This document shows positions 9,301 through 17,499 of a stretch of DNA of 33,446 nucleotides, piece after piece (positions within the stretch are counted from its first letter, which is position 1; the number at the start of each line of letters is the position of its first letter). The translations under genes and the position numbers were made by a program. The stretch comes from Chloroflexia bacterium (lineage in GTDB: Bacteria; Chloroflexota; Chloroflexia; DTKN01). The DNA lies in the NCBI GenBank assembly GCA_016928715.1, contig JAFGKG010000066.1, positions 1-33,446 of the forward strand, read 5' to 3'. The notes below the pieces were generated by a model. It was not told the DNA's origin. It was given only the letters and a program-made list of their open reading frames with translations, and ran no database searches.

Positions 9301-12300
9301 GTGGTCGTTTGGGAACGACAGAGAGACGTTCAGCCGCCTAGTGCTACGCTTGACCTGACCTATACTCGGGGGCTAGAGATTGTTTATGCCGTGGGAAACG
9401 GTTTGACCTGGACCGCTCCATTAAGTGTAACCGACAACAGTTTTCTTGACCACCTGCCTCGGCTGGCCCAGTCCCCCGATCGCCACTCCTTGATGCTGCT
9501 CTGGCGGCAGAACCGGCAGGGCGATCTCGTCGGCAGCGCCGCAGTATCCGACACCCTCTACAGCGCTCTGTGGAACGGCGACGGTTGGACTTTGACGGTG
9601 GCCCTCCTGGTCAGCGACAGCCTGGAAATGCACCTGGCCTGCTACAGTGACACGCTGGCCATGTTCGCCTATACCCGCGATTTGGACGGCGACCTGAGTA
9701 CGGCCACTGACCAGGAGCTTTATATCCGTCATTGGGATGGCTGCATCTGGCATCACCCCATTCGGTTGACATACGACGATCAGGCCGATAGTGCCCCCCG
9801 CGTGCTCTACAGCGCGGATGGCACGAGCCACCTGGTCTGGCTGGGGGGGACGACCCTTTACTACTGGGAGAACGCTCCCAGTGGAGAGCGGCGGCCGATC
9901 CTGGAGTCAAGCTCGTCGGCGCTACTGGACTATGGCGTGGTATTGGGGCCACCGGGGCAATTGTTCTTGTTCTGGCAGGAGCCTTCGGCAGTGGGAGGGG
10001 ACCTGGAGTACACGGTCTATGATTGGGCCACGGCTCAGGCTATGCCGCCAGCCCGGTTGACCCAGGATCGACCATTGGAGCGAATGCCGGACCCGGTTTT
10101 CGAGGATGGGCTTGTCTGGCTGGCATTGCTCAAGGACGAGTTGCTCAGCGAAACCATCACCGTCTCGCCCACGCTGATCGTCAGCGACGTGACCGTTTTT
10201 GGTGGCAGCCGGCTCTGTGTGTTGAGCCACAGCCTCGGGGTGGATTTGCATGTCAGGCCGGAGGATATCGTTTTGCTCCCCGCGAACCCAGAACCTGGCC
10301 ACACAGCTACCGTCAGTGTCAGCGTGCGCAATCGGGGCGACCTGCCCCTATCTTGTGCGCATGTGCTCGCTTACCAAGGGGATCCCGAACTGGAAGGCAA
10401 TCTGCTCGTGAGCCAAAGCCTTTCCCTGGGCGCCGGCCTGAGCACGACAATTTCGTTTGATTGGTCGGTGCCCCCCACGGCCTCGCAGCAGCAGTTAGCG
10501 GTGCTACTCGATCCGGACAACTTGGTGGCCGAATGGCGCGAGGACAACAACCAGGCCTGGATTCGACCGCTGCGGCCAGATTTGGTCATGGCCGCTGTCT
10601 GGGTCTCCTACGGCTCTGGTCAAGCGGTCACCCTGAGCACCGTAATCAGCAACAGTGGCGTGATCGCGGCGGATGTCTTGACGGTCTCTTTCTACCTGGA
10701 CGATCCCATCACGGGTGTCCTGGTCGCCCAGAGCCAGATCTGCGGTCTGAAAGTTGGCCAAGCGGTAGAGACATCCTACAACTGGGACACAGCCGCCTAC
10801 TCGGAAGGTTGGTACCTGCTCTATGCGGTGGTCAATGGGCCGTCCGTTTTGCCGGAGGCGGATGGGGACAACAACATGGGTTGGACTGTGCTGGGCTTGT
10901 TGCCCGACCTGGGCGTTCATTCAGAGAGTGTTCGGGGCAAGTTGTTGGAGGAATCGCTATCGCTGGTGATTCCCGTGTACAACAGCGGGCCGCGTGACGC
11001 TTTGGGGGCTAAATTAGCGCTGTACGAGTGCTGGCCCGATCCAGGAGATCTACCGCTTGTGCAGCAGACTGTGATGGTGCCGGCCGGGGATCATGTGGAA
11101 AGCGTGTTGGAGTGGGGTGGTCCTTGGCGGCCAGGCCTCTATATAGGGATCAATGTGGATGGTGCTCTGGCAGAGCAGGATTTGAGCGATAACCTGGCCC
11201 TGTTTGGGCGGATGCCGCAGCGAGACTACCTGGCTTTGGTCCGGCGCGATCCCACCCCCACACCGACTGCTACCCCCACCGCCACACCGACACCCACCAC
11301 TTCTCCAACTCCGACTCACACACCGGAGCCTACATCCACGCCCACGGACACGCCCACGCCCACGGACACGCCCACGCCCACGGACACGCCCACACCGACA
11401 CCCACTGCGACCGCCACACCCACGCCCAGTGCAACTCCGACTGCCACGCCCACTGCTACACCTACTGCTACCCCAACCGCCACACCGTGGCCCTGGCTGC
11501 CGTATGTCAATTACTACCGGGATATGGCGGAACTGCCGACGGTGAGCGAACATAGTGACTGGAGTCTCGGTTGCTGGTACCATGCCCGCTATATGGTCAA
11601 GAACGATATGGTCGACCATTACGAGGACCCTGCCAATCCCTGGTACACAGTTGAAGGGGATGCGGCGGCACGGGCGAGCAATCTGATGGGTGGCGGGCTG
11701 AACACCTTGGACGAATATGCCATCGAACTGTGGATGCGTGCGCCCTTTCATGGGGTGGGCATCATCGATCCGGCTTTGCAGCAGGTTGGCTTTGGCAGTT
11801 ATCGTGAGGCCGATGGTGGCCTGCAGATGGGCGCGGCACTGGACGTGATTCGAGGACGGGCCGGTATCTCGCCTTCGGTAAGCTTTCCGGTGATGTGGCC
11901 CGGGGACAATACAATCGTGCCGTTGTATCTGGGCACCGCTGAATATCCCGACCCGCTCAGCAGTTGTCCCGGGTATAGCCATCCCAGCGGTCTGCCGCTT
12001 ATAGTGCAAATCGGTCCGGGGAATCTCACCCCCGATGTTACCGCTCACTCTTTCCGACAGGGAGGCACAGTCCTGGAACACTGCGTCTTTGATGAGACCA
12101 ACTATAGCAATCCCGACAGCGAGGCCCAGAGACTGGGGCGGAATATTCTCAATGCTCGGGACGCCATCGTGCTTATTCCCCGGGATCCTCTGGTGCCAGG
12201 AAGTACTTATGAGGTCTCGATTCAGGTAAATGGGCAGACCCATAGCTGGTCTTTTACAGTGTCCACCGACATCGCCGCGGGACCGAGCCACTGGGACTAC

Positions 12301-12312
12301 CAGATCCGTTGA
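6304..12312 (+). CDS. Giant secreted multidomain protein with propellers, CARDB and CAP domain
   Basis: A 2002-residue exported protein. An N-terminal signal-like helix ([19 protein letters not shown]) is followed by about six repeats of the type P-x-IAVD-x-VWVVW (residues 60-405), a beta-propeller. Then come a Pro/Thr/Ser linker (about 412-445), a carboxypeptidase-regulatory-like beta-sandwich (446-525: [19 protein letters not shown]), an unassigned region (530-925), a second propeller (about 928-1296), and three CARDB-like domains (about 1313-1640, with REDNNQAW and [10 protein letters not shown]). A second PT linker (1650-1730) leads to a CAP/SCP domain (1733-1853), whose [14 protein letters not shown] matches the CAP signature, and an Ig-like C-terminus. 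The GTG start has GGGAGG upstream. No sortase signal or anchor is seen. It stands alone as a transcription unit. A surface or extracellular adhesion, binding or scaffold role is inference. Confidence 0.92.
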   Translation: MSQRFGRVLLYVILVWVCGGGWLYLGRPVGLPSSRASHTEVSFTIPYNISNSGNPPVGENGSQRVRADIADDGNLQATWMEGTIDVANGPAYTWEEGGFWQSWEWAGPHDNSGYTNPVLALDSSGSLHLVWAGGGTSPYDILYAVKHPGGDWSQPENLSQDPQHSFYPSIAVDSQDKVWVVWESEVADQNFEILIRCKPVGGSWDGPTNLSNLPGNDLEPDIAVDAEDVPHVVWRNNEAAANWEIYHSKYLGNAWSVPLNLSANLSASHFARVTATAWGDVYVVWEDELDGIDRLQILLRRWSGGQWYAATRVSASPVKALWPAVDAQDGQVGVVWTDYRDDSTETYFSYSSDGGVTWQGDENVSSNVSASFFPEVAVKAGYAHVFWQDDAPGEQFDIYYSQGVLPLPPHTATPAEPPTLTPTPSSSPSPTCTETPSTTPTPSPLPFFSVSGRVRDVYGNPLADVVISAGPDHEASTGDDGFYHLVDLPAGGYPLVPFRESYTFYPISRSVSLPPDSVRQDFVAAGPALGRPIVQIVRPCLSGPYFAADGVLSDRFDALVDWQDSFPGYVEFALNDVISRVVALEQGGSQTYDLGHDLQYSPTGRYNELGISAIDAQGLHSAVYLLNLIGFELPPWVPAYTLVRGQDCPRRPGRIESMLAFPQPPWEGETIPPDEFPYFGQQPLGITNTVGQLRLALDLKGLGQASLSGETQITAWGQQLAGVLEGQGRLSVMGGRGFEVERGLLELRATGWLRDEAQVWSVLPSLEPLELLYPVGKLLQWFRPRAQLTAWAKVSLHSQAQFQRAWSGWEWNRHQGGADLHTHQLLALGVAGRMDSRVYGGGTASLQLQVPPEPSFLAGAQLKHLSGIHVRLWGFENTITDTFAWSWLQEGPVQQEHRGGCSGWQALGSASAFSPTLPILTGTEIVSQVYSYAEPSLAFSGSQGLLLWTDHVADKLPLQGEELFYAAYDGNAWSPPALLTDDSYEDWAPQVVLDDRDQAVVVWERQRDVQPPSATLDLTYTRGLEIVYAVGNGLTWTAPLSVTDNSFLDHLPRLAQSPDRHSLMLLWRQNRQGDLVGSAAVSDTLYSALWNGDGWTLTVALLVSDSLEMHLACYSDTLAMFAYTRDLDGDLSTATDQELYIRHWDGCIWHHPIRLTYDDQADSAPRVLYSADGTSHLVWLGGTTLYYWENAPSGERRPILESSSSALLDYGVVLGPPGQLFLFWQEPSAVGGDLEYTVYDWATAQAMPPARLTQDRPLERMPDPVFEDGLVWLALLKDELLSETITVSPTLIVSDVTVFGGSRLCVLSHSLGVDLHVRPEDIVLLPANPEPGHTATVSVSVRNRGDLPLSCAHVLAYQGDPELEGNLLVSQSLSLGAGLSTTISFDWSVPPTASQQQLAVLLDPDNLVAEWREDNNQAWIRPLRPDLVMAAVWVSYGSGQAVTLSTVISNSGVIAADVLTVSFYLDDPITGVLVAQSQICGLKVGQAVETSYNWDTAAYSEGWYLLYAVVNGPSVLPEADGDNNMGWTVLGLLPDLGVHSESVRGKLLEESLSLVIPVYNSGPRDALGAKLALYECWPDPGDLPLVQQTVMVPAGDHVESVLEWGGPWRPGLYIGINVDGALAEQDLSDNLALFGRMPQRDYLALVRRDPTPTPTATPTATPTPTTSPTPTHTPEPTSTPTDTPTPTDTPTPTDTPTPTPTATATPTPSATPTATPTATPTATPTATPWPWLPYVNYYRDMAELPTVSEHSDWSLGCWYHARYMVKNDMVDHYEDPANPWYTVEGDAAARASNLMGGGLNTLDEYAIELWMRAPFHGVGIIDPALQQVGFGSYREADGGLQMGAALDVIRGRAGISPSVSFPVMWPGDNTIVPLYLGTAEYPDPLSSCPGYSHPSGLPLIVQIGPGNLTPDVTAHSFRQGGTVLEHCVFDETNYSNPDSEAQRLGRNILNARDAIVLIPRDPLVPGSTYEVSIQVNGQTHSWSFTVSTDIAAGPSHWDYQIR
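11341..11394 (+). repeat. 18-bp in-frame tandem repeat in the PT linker
   Basis: Three near-identical copies of cccacggacacgcccacg begin at 11341, 11359 and 11377, each encoding PTDTPT. They lie in a longer Thr-Pro linker (about 11254-11489) between the CARDB-like and CAP domains. Being a multiple of three, copy-number changes would alter linker length without breaking the frame. Confidence 0.9.
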
Positions 12313-12387
12313 GGTGTAGAGGTAGGGCGGCCGATGCCAGGCGCGCACGCGGGAATCTGTAGAGTGCCGTTCACGGCTGGCGGAAGG

Positions 12388-12435
12388 ACCGGCCTCCCGC
12401 AGGTCCGAGGACTGCGGGAGGCCGGTTCACTTTTG
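12388..12435. terminator. Strong hairpin terminator between convergent genes
   Basis: A perfect 15-bp GC-rich stem (12388-12402 with 12412-12426) with a 9-base loop, followed on the plus strand by TCACTTTTGG. It lies between the stop of the giant gene (12312) and the stop of porB (12463) and can serve the plus strand, perhaps both. Confidence 0.85.
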
Positions 12436-12462
12436 GTTGTTCAGGCGCGAGTGATGCGAGGC

Positions 12463-13392
12463 CTAAGCCTCGCCGCAGCGTTGCAGCAGGCGCTGCCACT
12501 CGGCGTCCACTTGCTCCTGGATCTCGTCAATGATATGCTCAAAGGCTGGGGTAAAGAGATGGCGAAAGCGGCCCTGCATCTTTAGCCAGACGGTGACGGG
12601 CAGTTTTTCCTTGGGCTTGTAGTTGAGTTTCCACTCGCCGTCCTCGACCTCAAAGAGGGGCCAGATGCAGGTCTGGGTGGCGATCTTGGCCACCTCGATG
12701 GTCTGGGCGGAATCGTGGCGCCAGCCACGCGGGCAGGGCGAGAGGACGTTGATAAAGGCCGGCCCGTCGACGGCGACGGATTTTTGGGCCTTGGTCATCA
12801 GATCGCGCCAGCGCCAGGGGTTGGCCTGGGCCACGTAGGGGATATTGTGGGCGGCGATGATCTCGGTAAGGGGCTTGCGCGGCTGCTGCTTGCCGGGGAT
12901 CTTGGTGCCGGCCGGCGATGTGGTGGTGTGGGCGCCCAGCATCGTCGCGCTGGAGCGCTGGATGCCGGTGTTCATATAGGCCTCGTTGTTGAGGCAGACG
13001 TAGGCGACCTGGTGGCCGCGCTCGATCACGCCCGAGATCCACTGCAGGCCGATATCATAGGTGGCCCCGTCCCCCCCAAAGGCCATGAACTTGATGCCAC
13101 GATCGTCGATCTTGCCCTTGCGCAGCAGTGCCCGGTACATCGCCTCCATGCCGGAGGCGGTGGTGGAGGCGTTCTCAAAGGCGTTGTGGACCCAGGGGAT
13201 TTTCCAGGTCGTGGTGGGGAACATGGAACTGGCCACTTCCAGGCAGCCGGTGGCGCAGGCCGCGACCACGGGCACCTCAATGGCGTTCAAAATTTGGCGC
13301 ATGATAATTGATTCGGCACAGCCGGCGCAGAGACGATGCCCGGGGGCAAACTTTTCCTCGCGACTGGCGACTTCCTTCAGCTTGATGGCCAT
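12463..13392 (-). CDS. porB: Pyruvate/2-oxoacid:ferredoxin oxidoreductase, beta subunit
   Basis: A 309-residue beta subunit of a four-subunit 2-oxoacid:ferredoxin oxidoreductase, which oxidises a 2-oxoacid with CoA to acyl-CoA, CO2 and reduced ferredoxin. It binds thiamine diphosphate: the GDG motif is at 107-109 and the matching NN at 135-136. The four Cys expected for its 4Fe-4S cluster are visible: C22 and C25 in LCAGC, C50, and C220 in SPCPRGW. GGAGGAAAG precedes the ATG. It is last in a gamma-delta-alpha-beta operon, 75 bp after porA. Pyruvate is the most likely substrate by length and motif; a branched-chain (Vor-type) specificity cannot be excluded from sequence alone. Confidence 0.92.
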   Translation of the reverse strand: MAIKLKEVASREEKFAPGHRLCAGCAESIIMRQILNAIEVPVVAACATGCLEVASSMFPTTTWKIPWVHNAFENASTTASGMEAMYRALLRKGKIDDRGIKFMAFGGDGATYDIGLQWISGVIERGHQVAYVCLNNEAYMNTGIQRSSATMLGAHTTTSPAGTKIPGKQQPRKPLTEIIAAHNIPYVAQANPWRWRDLMTKAQKSVAVDGPAFINVLSPCPRGWRHDSAQTIEVAKIATQTCIWPLFEVEDGEWKLNYKPKEKLPVTVWLKMQGRFRHLFTPAFEHIIDEIQEQVDAEWQRLLQRCGEA

Positions 13393-13467
13393 AACTTTCC
13401 TCCATTGTCGCCGGGTTAGCCAGGGGCGCAGCCCGCTGTCTTGCCGGCGTTCTCAGCGGCGGCTGCG

Positions 13468-14664
13468 TCACTCCCGCAGGCCGAGGTAACGCACCATGGA
13501 GCCACGCTCCCCAGTGCGGACGATTTCCTGCAAATCCCGGACCGCCTGCTCGATGTCACTGGGCACGGTATCACGCCCGCCCAGGCCAAAGATATAGTTC
13601 ACAACCTGGGTCTCGAACTGGCCGTGGGCGAACAGGGCGGCGCACAGTTCCAAAAAGATGGGGCCTGCGCCCTCCATCGCCCCGAAGGAGATGGAGCGGT
13701 CCATGACCGCCACGGCTTTACAGTTAGCCAGGGTCTGCGCCAACTGCTGGTCGGGGAAGGGTCGAAAGACACGTGGTTTGACCAGGCCGATTTTGACCCC
13801 CTCCTCACGAGCCTGGCGGACAATGGTGCGGGCGGTGCCGGCCGCGGATGAGAGTGCGACTATGGCGATTTCAGCATCCTCCATGCCATAGCTATCCAGG
13901 ATGCCATAGCTGCGGCCGGTCAGCTCGCCATACTCCCGGCCCACCTGCTCAATGATCGGCAGGGCTTTGGAGAGGGCCGCGGTCTGCTGGCGCTTGTGCT
14001 CAAAGTAATAGTCGTACATATCCCAGGCGCCCATGGTGATGGGCTGGTCTATATCCAGCAGGGAGAACTTGGGGGTATAGGTGCCGATGAATTCCTGGAC
14101 GGCCTCGTCGGGGAGAAGGTCCACCCTCTCTACGCCGTGACCGGTGATAAAGCCGTCCAGCATGCTCATCACGGGGGTCAGCAGCTCGGGGTGTTCGGTG
14201 ATGCGGACGGCCTGGATGACATTATCATAGGCCTCCTGGCAGGATTCGGCATAGAGCTGCATCCAGCCGGCCTCGCGGGCCATCATCGAGTCCGAGTGGT
14301 CACAGTGGATGTTCAGGGGAGACGAGAGGGCCCGGTTGACCACGGTCATGACCATTGGCAGGCGCATAGAGGAGGCGATATAGACAATCTCCAACATCAG
14401 GGCCAGGCCGTTGGCCGCCGTGGCCGTCATGACGCGGCCGCCGGCAGAGGCGGCCCCGACGCAGGCGCTCATGGCGGCGTGTTCGCTCTCCACCGCGACA
14501 AACTCGGTGCCGACCTCGCCGTCGGCGACGAACTGGGAAAAGGTCTGTACCACCGCCGTTTGCGGGGTGATCGGATAGGCCGCCACCACGTCGGGGTCAA
14601 TCTGGCGCATCGCCTCGGCCACGGCGTGGGCGCCGTCCATCGCTCTAATCTGCATTTTTACCAT
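13468..14664 (-). CDS. porA: Pyruvate/2-oxoacid:ferredoxin oxidoreductase, alpha subunit
   Basis: A 398-residue alpha subunit. The hallmark YPITPQT is at residues 30-36, and the segments FVAVESEHAAMSACVGAASA and TATAANGLALMLE follow the family pattern for the domain that contacts the thiamine cofactor and CoA. The C-terminal half holds the transketolase-C-like domain with VALSSAAGTARTIVR and DRSISFGAMEGAGP. AAGGAGGAA lies just upstream of the ATG. It sits 31 bp after porD and 75 bp before porB. It forms the catalytic core with PorB in the cytoplasm. Confidence 0.93.
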   Translation of the reverse strand: MVKMQIRAMDGAHAVAEAMRQIDPDVVAAYPITPQTAVVQTFSQFVADGEVGTEFVAVESEHAAMSACVGAASAGGRVMTATAANGLALMLEIVYIASSMRLPMVMTVVNRALSSPLNIHCDHSDSMMAREAGWMQLYAESCQEAYDNVIQAVRITEHPELLTPVMSMLDGFITGHGVERVDLLPDEAVQEFIGTYTPKFSLLDIDQPITMGAWDMYDYYFEHKRQQTAALSKALPIIEQVGREYGELTGRSYGILDSYGMEDAEIAIVALSSAAGTARTIVRQAREEGVKIGLVKPRVFRPFPDQQLAQTLANCKAVAVMDRSISFGAMEGAGPIFLELCAALFAHGQFETQVVNYIFGLGGRDTVPSDIEQAVRDLQEIVRTGERGSMVRYLGLRE

Positions 14665-14695
14665 GGGGTTCCTCCTTCACGTGGGTGCAGTCCAG

Positions 14696-15028
14696 CTACT
14701 CCGCCTCTGTTTCCGGGATCATTTGGATGACGTGGCCCATCTCGCCGGTGACTGCGTGGGGTTGTTTAATATTGACCGGGCAGACCTCGGCACAGATGCC
14801 GCAGCCTTTGCAGTGGTCGTAATCAAAGGCGGTCCAACGACCGTCCTGGACAATGATGGCCGAATCGGGACAATAGACCCAGCAGGTCAGGCAGTGTACG
14901 CACTGCTCGTCGTCGTGCACCGGCCGCGTAGAGCGCCAGGTGCCGGTGTGGTAGTCGGCCGAGCTGCCGGGCCGGGTGACGACGCCGCCCATGGCGGCCT
15001 CTTTCCAGCTAAGAAGTTTGTCTGGCAT
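14696..15028 (-). CDS. porD: 2-oxoacid:ferredoxin oxidoreductase delta subunit (2x[4Fe-4S] ferredoxin)
   Basis: A 110-residue bacterial-type ferredoxin subunit. Two complete cluster motifs are visible: C43-x2-C46-x2-C49-x3-C53-P and C73-x2-C76-x2-C79-x3-C83-P. It carries electrons from the PorB cluster to external ferredoxin. The N-terminal 40 residues are the usual PorD extension. GGAGGAAAA precedes the ATG. It lies 26 bp after porG and 31 bp before porA. Confidence 0.94.
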   Translation of the reverse strand: MPDKLLSWKEAAMGGVVTRPGSSADYHTGTWRSTRPVHDDEQCVHCLTCWVYCPDSAIIVQDGRWTAFDYDHCKGCGICAEVCPVNIKQPHAVTGEMGHVIQMIPETEAE

Positions 15029-15054
15029 GGTTTTCCTCCAAAGGCGGGGCGAAA

Positions 15055-15633
15055 CTAGCCCTCAACCGCTTGCTCGTAGGCCTGCTTCAGGCCATTCAGG
15101 TTAGCCTCTACAATATGGCGCTGTAACTTTTCGCCCAGCTTTTCCTCGACGCACTGTATGAGCGAGTCCAGTTGGATCAGGTCGGTCGCGCGGGCCACCA
15201 TGCCCAGCATGATCGTACTGGGGATATCGCGTCCTATCGTTTCCATCCCGATGCGGCCGGCGTCGACGGTCCAGACCTTGACCGGGCTGTCGGTCAGATG
15301 GAGCCGATGGCGAATTTGGGCCGGGCTTTCCGACGTGTTGACCAGCACCTGGCCCTCGTCGCGCAAACCCTCGACCAGGTCGACGATGCCGATCAGGTTG
15401 GGATTGACCACGATCACGACGTCCGGTTCCAGTATCTGGCTGTGGATCTCGATGGGATGTTCACTGATGCGGGTGTAGGATTTGACCGGAGCCCCCATGC
15501 GTTCGGGGCCATAGTCCGGGAAGGCCTGGAAATACTTGCCCTCTTTCATCGCGGTCTCGGCCAACAGCTCGCCCGCCGTGACGACCCCCTGGCCGGCCCG
15601 GCCGTGCCAGCGAATCTCGATCGGTTTTTCCAT
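15055..15633 (-). CDS. porG: 2-oxoacid:ferredoxin oxidoreductase gamma subunit
   Basis: A 192-residue gamma subunit. The family signature WHGRAGQGVVTA is at residues 9-20, and FPDYGPERMGAPV follows, as in PorG/VorG proteins. It is the first gene of the porGDAB operon. The start is the second Met (15633), with AGGAGG at 7-8 bp; an ATG at 15651 would place that ribosome site inside the gene. Separate small subunits rather than a single fused PFOR are typical of archaea and of several deep-branching bacterial groups. Confidence 0.9.
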   Translation of the reverse strand: MEKPIEIRWHGRAGQGVVTAGELLAETAMKEGKYFQAFPDYGPERMGAPVKSYTRISEHPIEIHSQILEPDVVIVVNPNLIGIVDLVEGLRDEGQVLVNTSESPAQIRHRLHLTDSPVKVWTVDAGRIGMETIGRDIPSTIMLGMVARATDLIQLDSLIQCVEEKLGEKLQRHIVEANLNGLKQAYEQAVEG

Positions 15634-15679
15634 CAGCTTGCCTCCTTGCATTGGTGCCGCTTTTGCAGCCTTATTTGGA

Positions 15680-15691
15680 TTGAACGTTCAA
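15680..15691. promoter_or_regulatory. Perfect 12-bp palindrome upstream of porG
   Basis: TTGAACGTTCAA is a perfect palindrome 46 bp upstream of the porG start, between porG and the LysM gene. Its minus-strand half TTGAAC could double as a -35, but no matching -10 is clear. It could be an operator for the por operon; this is inference. Confidence 0.35.
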
Positions 15692-15736
15692 AGACCCGCC
15701 GCCTAGCCAGGGGGCCGCCCTTTCAGACAACGGGAC

Positions 15737-16108
15737 CTAGGACGAAGGAGTTGCCATGGGTGTCGGTTCTGCCTGGATCGGAATGAGTAGTTCCTGGCCT
15801 ACGGTCAGCGCGTTGGGATCCGACAGGTTGTTCACAGCAATGATCTCGTCCATATCCACACCATAACGCAGGGCGATATCATAGAGCGTATCGCCCTGCT
15901 GGACAATGTAGCGGATGACCTCCGGTGTGGGAGTGCGGGAGGGAGAGGCGTGGGGAGTCCCTGGGGTTGGCATCAGAAACTTGACCCCGGCGGTTGGGGT
16001 AGGTTCCCCTTCGATGGGGGTCGGCTCGACGGCGCACGCCGCCGGCAAGGCCAGCGCCAGGAGCGAGAGCAGTAACAAGCGCTTGATTCCCCGCCGCTGA
16101 CCGGACAT
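15737..16108 (-). CDS. LysM-domain lipoprotein
   Basis: A 123-residue protein. The N-terminus RGIKRLLLLSLLALALPAAC has a positive end, a hydrophobic helix and a Cys at 25, suggesting a lipoprotein, although the lipobox (LPAAC) is imperfect. A Pro/Thr linker follows. A single LysM domain spans about residues 66-110 (YIVQQGDTLYDIALRYGV then VGQELLIPI), the fold that binds peptidoglycan N-acetylglucosamine. The ATG at 16108 has GGAGGAAGTTGG upstream; the frame is open to 16210, but that part is proline-rich and crosses a G/C tract, so I treat it as leader. It is upstream of por on the same strand, with 103 bp between. The cell-wall role is inferred from LysM. Confidence 0.88.
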   Translation of the reverse strand: MSGQRRGIKRLLLLSLLALALPAACAVEPTPIEGEPTPTAGVKFLMPTPGTPHASPSRTPTPEVIRYIVQQGDTLYDIALRYGVDMDEIIAVNNLSDPNALTVGQELLIPIQAEPTPMATPSS

Positions 16109-16159
16109 CCAACTTCCTCCGCGATTCCCGACGTCATTGTCGGTACTGTCCTGATATAT

Positions 16160-16182
16160 CCCCCCCGAATCCGGGGGGGGGG
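16160..16182. other. C7/G10 homopolymer hairpin in the LysM leader
   Basis: Seven C (16160-16166), the loop GAATCC and ten G (16173-16182) can form a very stable stem. It lies about 50 bp upstream of the LysM start, inside its predicted leader. Homopolymer tracts of this length are prone to slippage and to sequencing error. Confidence 0.75.
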
Positions 16183-16187
16183 CGGCT

Positions 16188-16232
16188 AAGGAAACGCCCT
16201 TTTTCGCCATCGAGTAGGGGCGTGTTTCCCTT
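16188..16232. other. Second imperfect inverted repeat in the LysM leader
   Basis: AAGGAAACGCCC (16188-16199) is matched by GGGGCGTGTTTCCCTT (16217-16232), giving an imperfect stem with small bulges. With the neighbouring C/G hairpin it makes the roughly 135-base LysM leader strongly structured. Confidence 0.5.
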
Positions 16233-16248
16233 GAAATTCGCCAGAGTC

Positions 16249-16277
16249 ATTCTAACAGAAGGCCCCAGGTTTGTCAA
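16249..16277 (-). promoter_or_regulatory. Predicted promoter of the LysM gene
   Basis: On the minus strand, a perfect -35 TTGACA (16277-16272), 17-bp spacer and -10 TAGAAT (16254-16249), with TGT before the -10. It predicts a leader of about 135 bases and faces away from the tdh promoter, 8 bp between the two -35 boxes. Confidence 0.72.
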
Positions 16278-16285
16278 AACGCAAC

Positions 16286-16315
16286 TTGCATCACTAGGGC
16301 AGGCTGTGCTATAAT
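16286..16315 (+). promoter_or_regulatory. Predicted promoter of tdh-kbl
   Basis: -35 TTGCAT (16286-16291), 18-bp spacer, -10 TATAAT (16310-16315), preceded by TGTGC, an extended -10. The tdh ATG is 60 bp further on. Confidence 0.72.
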
Positions 16316-16375
16316 CTCTTTGGTGAAATTGGACCTCAATGTGGAGGACGGCTTTAACGACGAAGGAGGTATTCT

Positions 16376-17443
16376 ATGTCAGAAAAAATGCGGGCTATTC
16401 TCAAGGCCCAGGCCGGACCGGGGCTGGAGATGCACATGGTCGACATTCCCGAGCCCGGCCCGCGGGAGGTTCTGATCAAGGTCAAGGCGACCTCGATCTG
16501 TGGGACGGATCGCCACGTGTATCATTGGGACGACTGGTCGGCCAGTCGGATCAAGCCCCCTCTGGTCCTCGGTCACGAGGTCTGTGGGCACGTCGTTCAG
16601 ATCGGTCGCGATGTCACCCTGCTCAAGGAGGGCGACTTTGTCTCGGCCGAGAGCCACATTCCCTGCACGGTCTGTCCAGTCTGCCGCAGTGGGCAGCAGC
16701 ACATCTGCGCCAACCTCAAGATTCTGGGGATCGATACCCGGGGCACCTTTGCCGAGTACGCCGTGATCCCCGAGGTGGTGGCCTGGAAGAACGATCCCGA
16801 CTTGGACCCGGCTATCGCCGCCATTCTGGAGCCGCTGGGGAACGCCGTCTATACCGCCCTGGCCGAGCCGATCACGGGCCAGAGTGTGGCCGTCTTTGGC
16901 GATGGACCGGCCGGCATCAATGTCGTCGGCGTAGCCCGCGCCTCTGGCGCCGGCAGGATCTTTCAGGTCGGCAAATATCCCTTCCGCCTGGACCTGGGCC
17001 GGCAGATGGGCAGTGATGTCTGCCTGAACATCACCGAGCCGGGCACCGACGTGGTGGGCACCATCCTGGATGCTACGGAGGGCATCGGGGTGGACGTGGT
17101 CCTGGAAATGACCGGAAGCCAGCAGGCGGTTTCCGAGGGCCTGCAAGTCCTGCGTAAAGGCGGGCGCTTTTCCGCCTTTGGCCTTCCCGCTGGGCCGATC
17201 CAGATGGACCTGGCCAACGGCATTGTCTTTAAGGGGGCGCGGATCCTGGGGATCAATGGCCGCCTGATGTGGGAGACTTGGTTCCAGATGGCCGGCCTGC
17301 TGCGATCGGGCAAGCTGGACCCCTCACCCGTGATTACCCATCGTATCCCCCTGGACGACTTTGAGCAGGGCTTTGCCGCCATGGATGCCGCCGACCGCCG
17401 GGCGGGCAAGGTGGTGATGTATCCGGATCCGGCGGACATCTAG
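16376..17443 (+). CDS. tdh: L-threonine 3-dehydrogenase (zinc-dependent MDR family)
   Basis: A 355-residue zinc medium-chain dehydrogenase that oxidises threonine to 2-amino-3-ketobutyrate with NAD+. Catalytic-zinc ligands are C42 (ICGTD), H67 and E68 (LGHE); the structural-zinc cysteines are C97, C100, C103 and C111. The Rossmann motif reads VAVFGDGPAG. Related sorbitol or butanediol dehydrogenases look similar, but the next gene, kbl, gives the standard tdh-kbl pair and decides the call. AAGGAGG lies 6 bp before the ATG. The promoter with an extended -10 is visible upstream. The product is passed to Kbl because aminoketobutyrate is unstable. Confidence 0.92.
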   Translation: MSEKMRAILKAQAGPGLEMHMVDIPEPGPREVLIKVKATSICGTDRHVYHWDDWSASRIKPPLVLGHEVCGHVVQIGRDVTLLKEGDFVSAESHIPCTVCPVCRSGQQHICANLKILGIDTRGTFAEYAVIPEVVAWKNDPDLDPAIAAILEPLGNAVYTALAEPITGQSVAVFGDGPAGINVVGVARASGAGRIFQVGKYPFRLDLGRQMGSDVCLNITEPGTDVVGTILDATEGIGVDVVLEMTGSQQAVSEGLQVLRKGGRFSAFGLPAGPIQMDLANGIVFKGARILGINGRLMWETWFQMAGLLRSGKLDPSPVITHRIPLDDFEQGFAAMDAADRRAGKVVMYPDPADI

Positions 17444-17499
17444 TTGCCAGTGAGCTGCAAGTTTTCGGTCCGACGGGGCCGACCAAGGAGAAAAGGACA

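Noticed and set aside
11050-12348. 432-codon minus-strand frame opposite the end of the giant gene
   Set aside because: Its composition (Arg/Gly repeats) is the complement of the PT-linker repeats, and CAP motifs are clear on the plus strand.
13393-13467. Terminator between porA and porB
   Set aside because: No stem with T-tract; the genes read as one operon.
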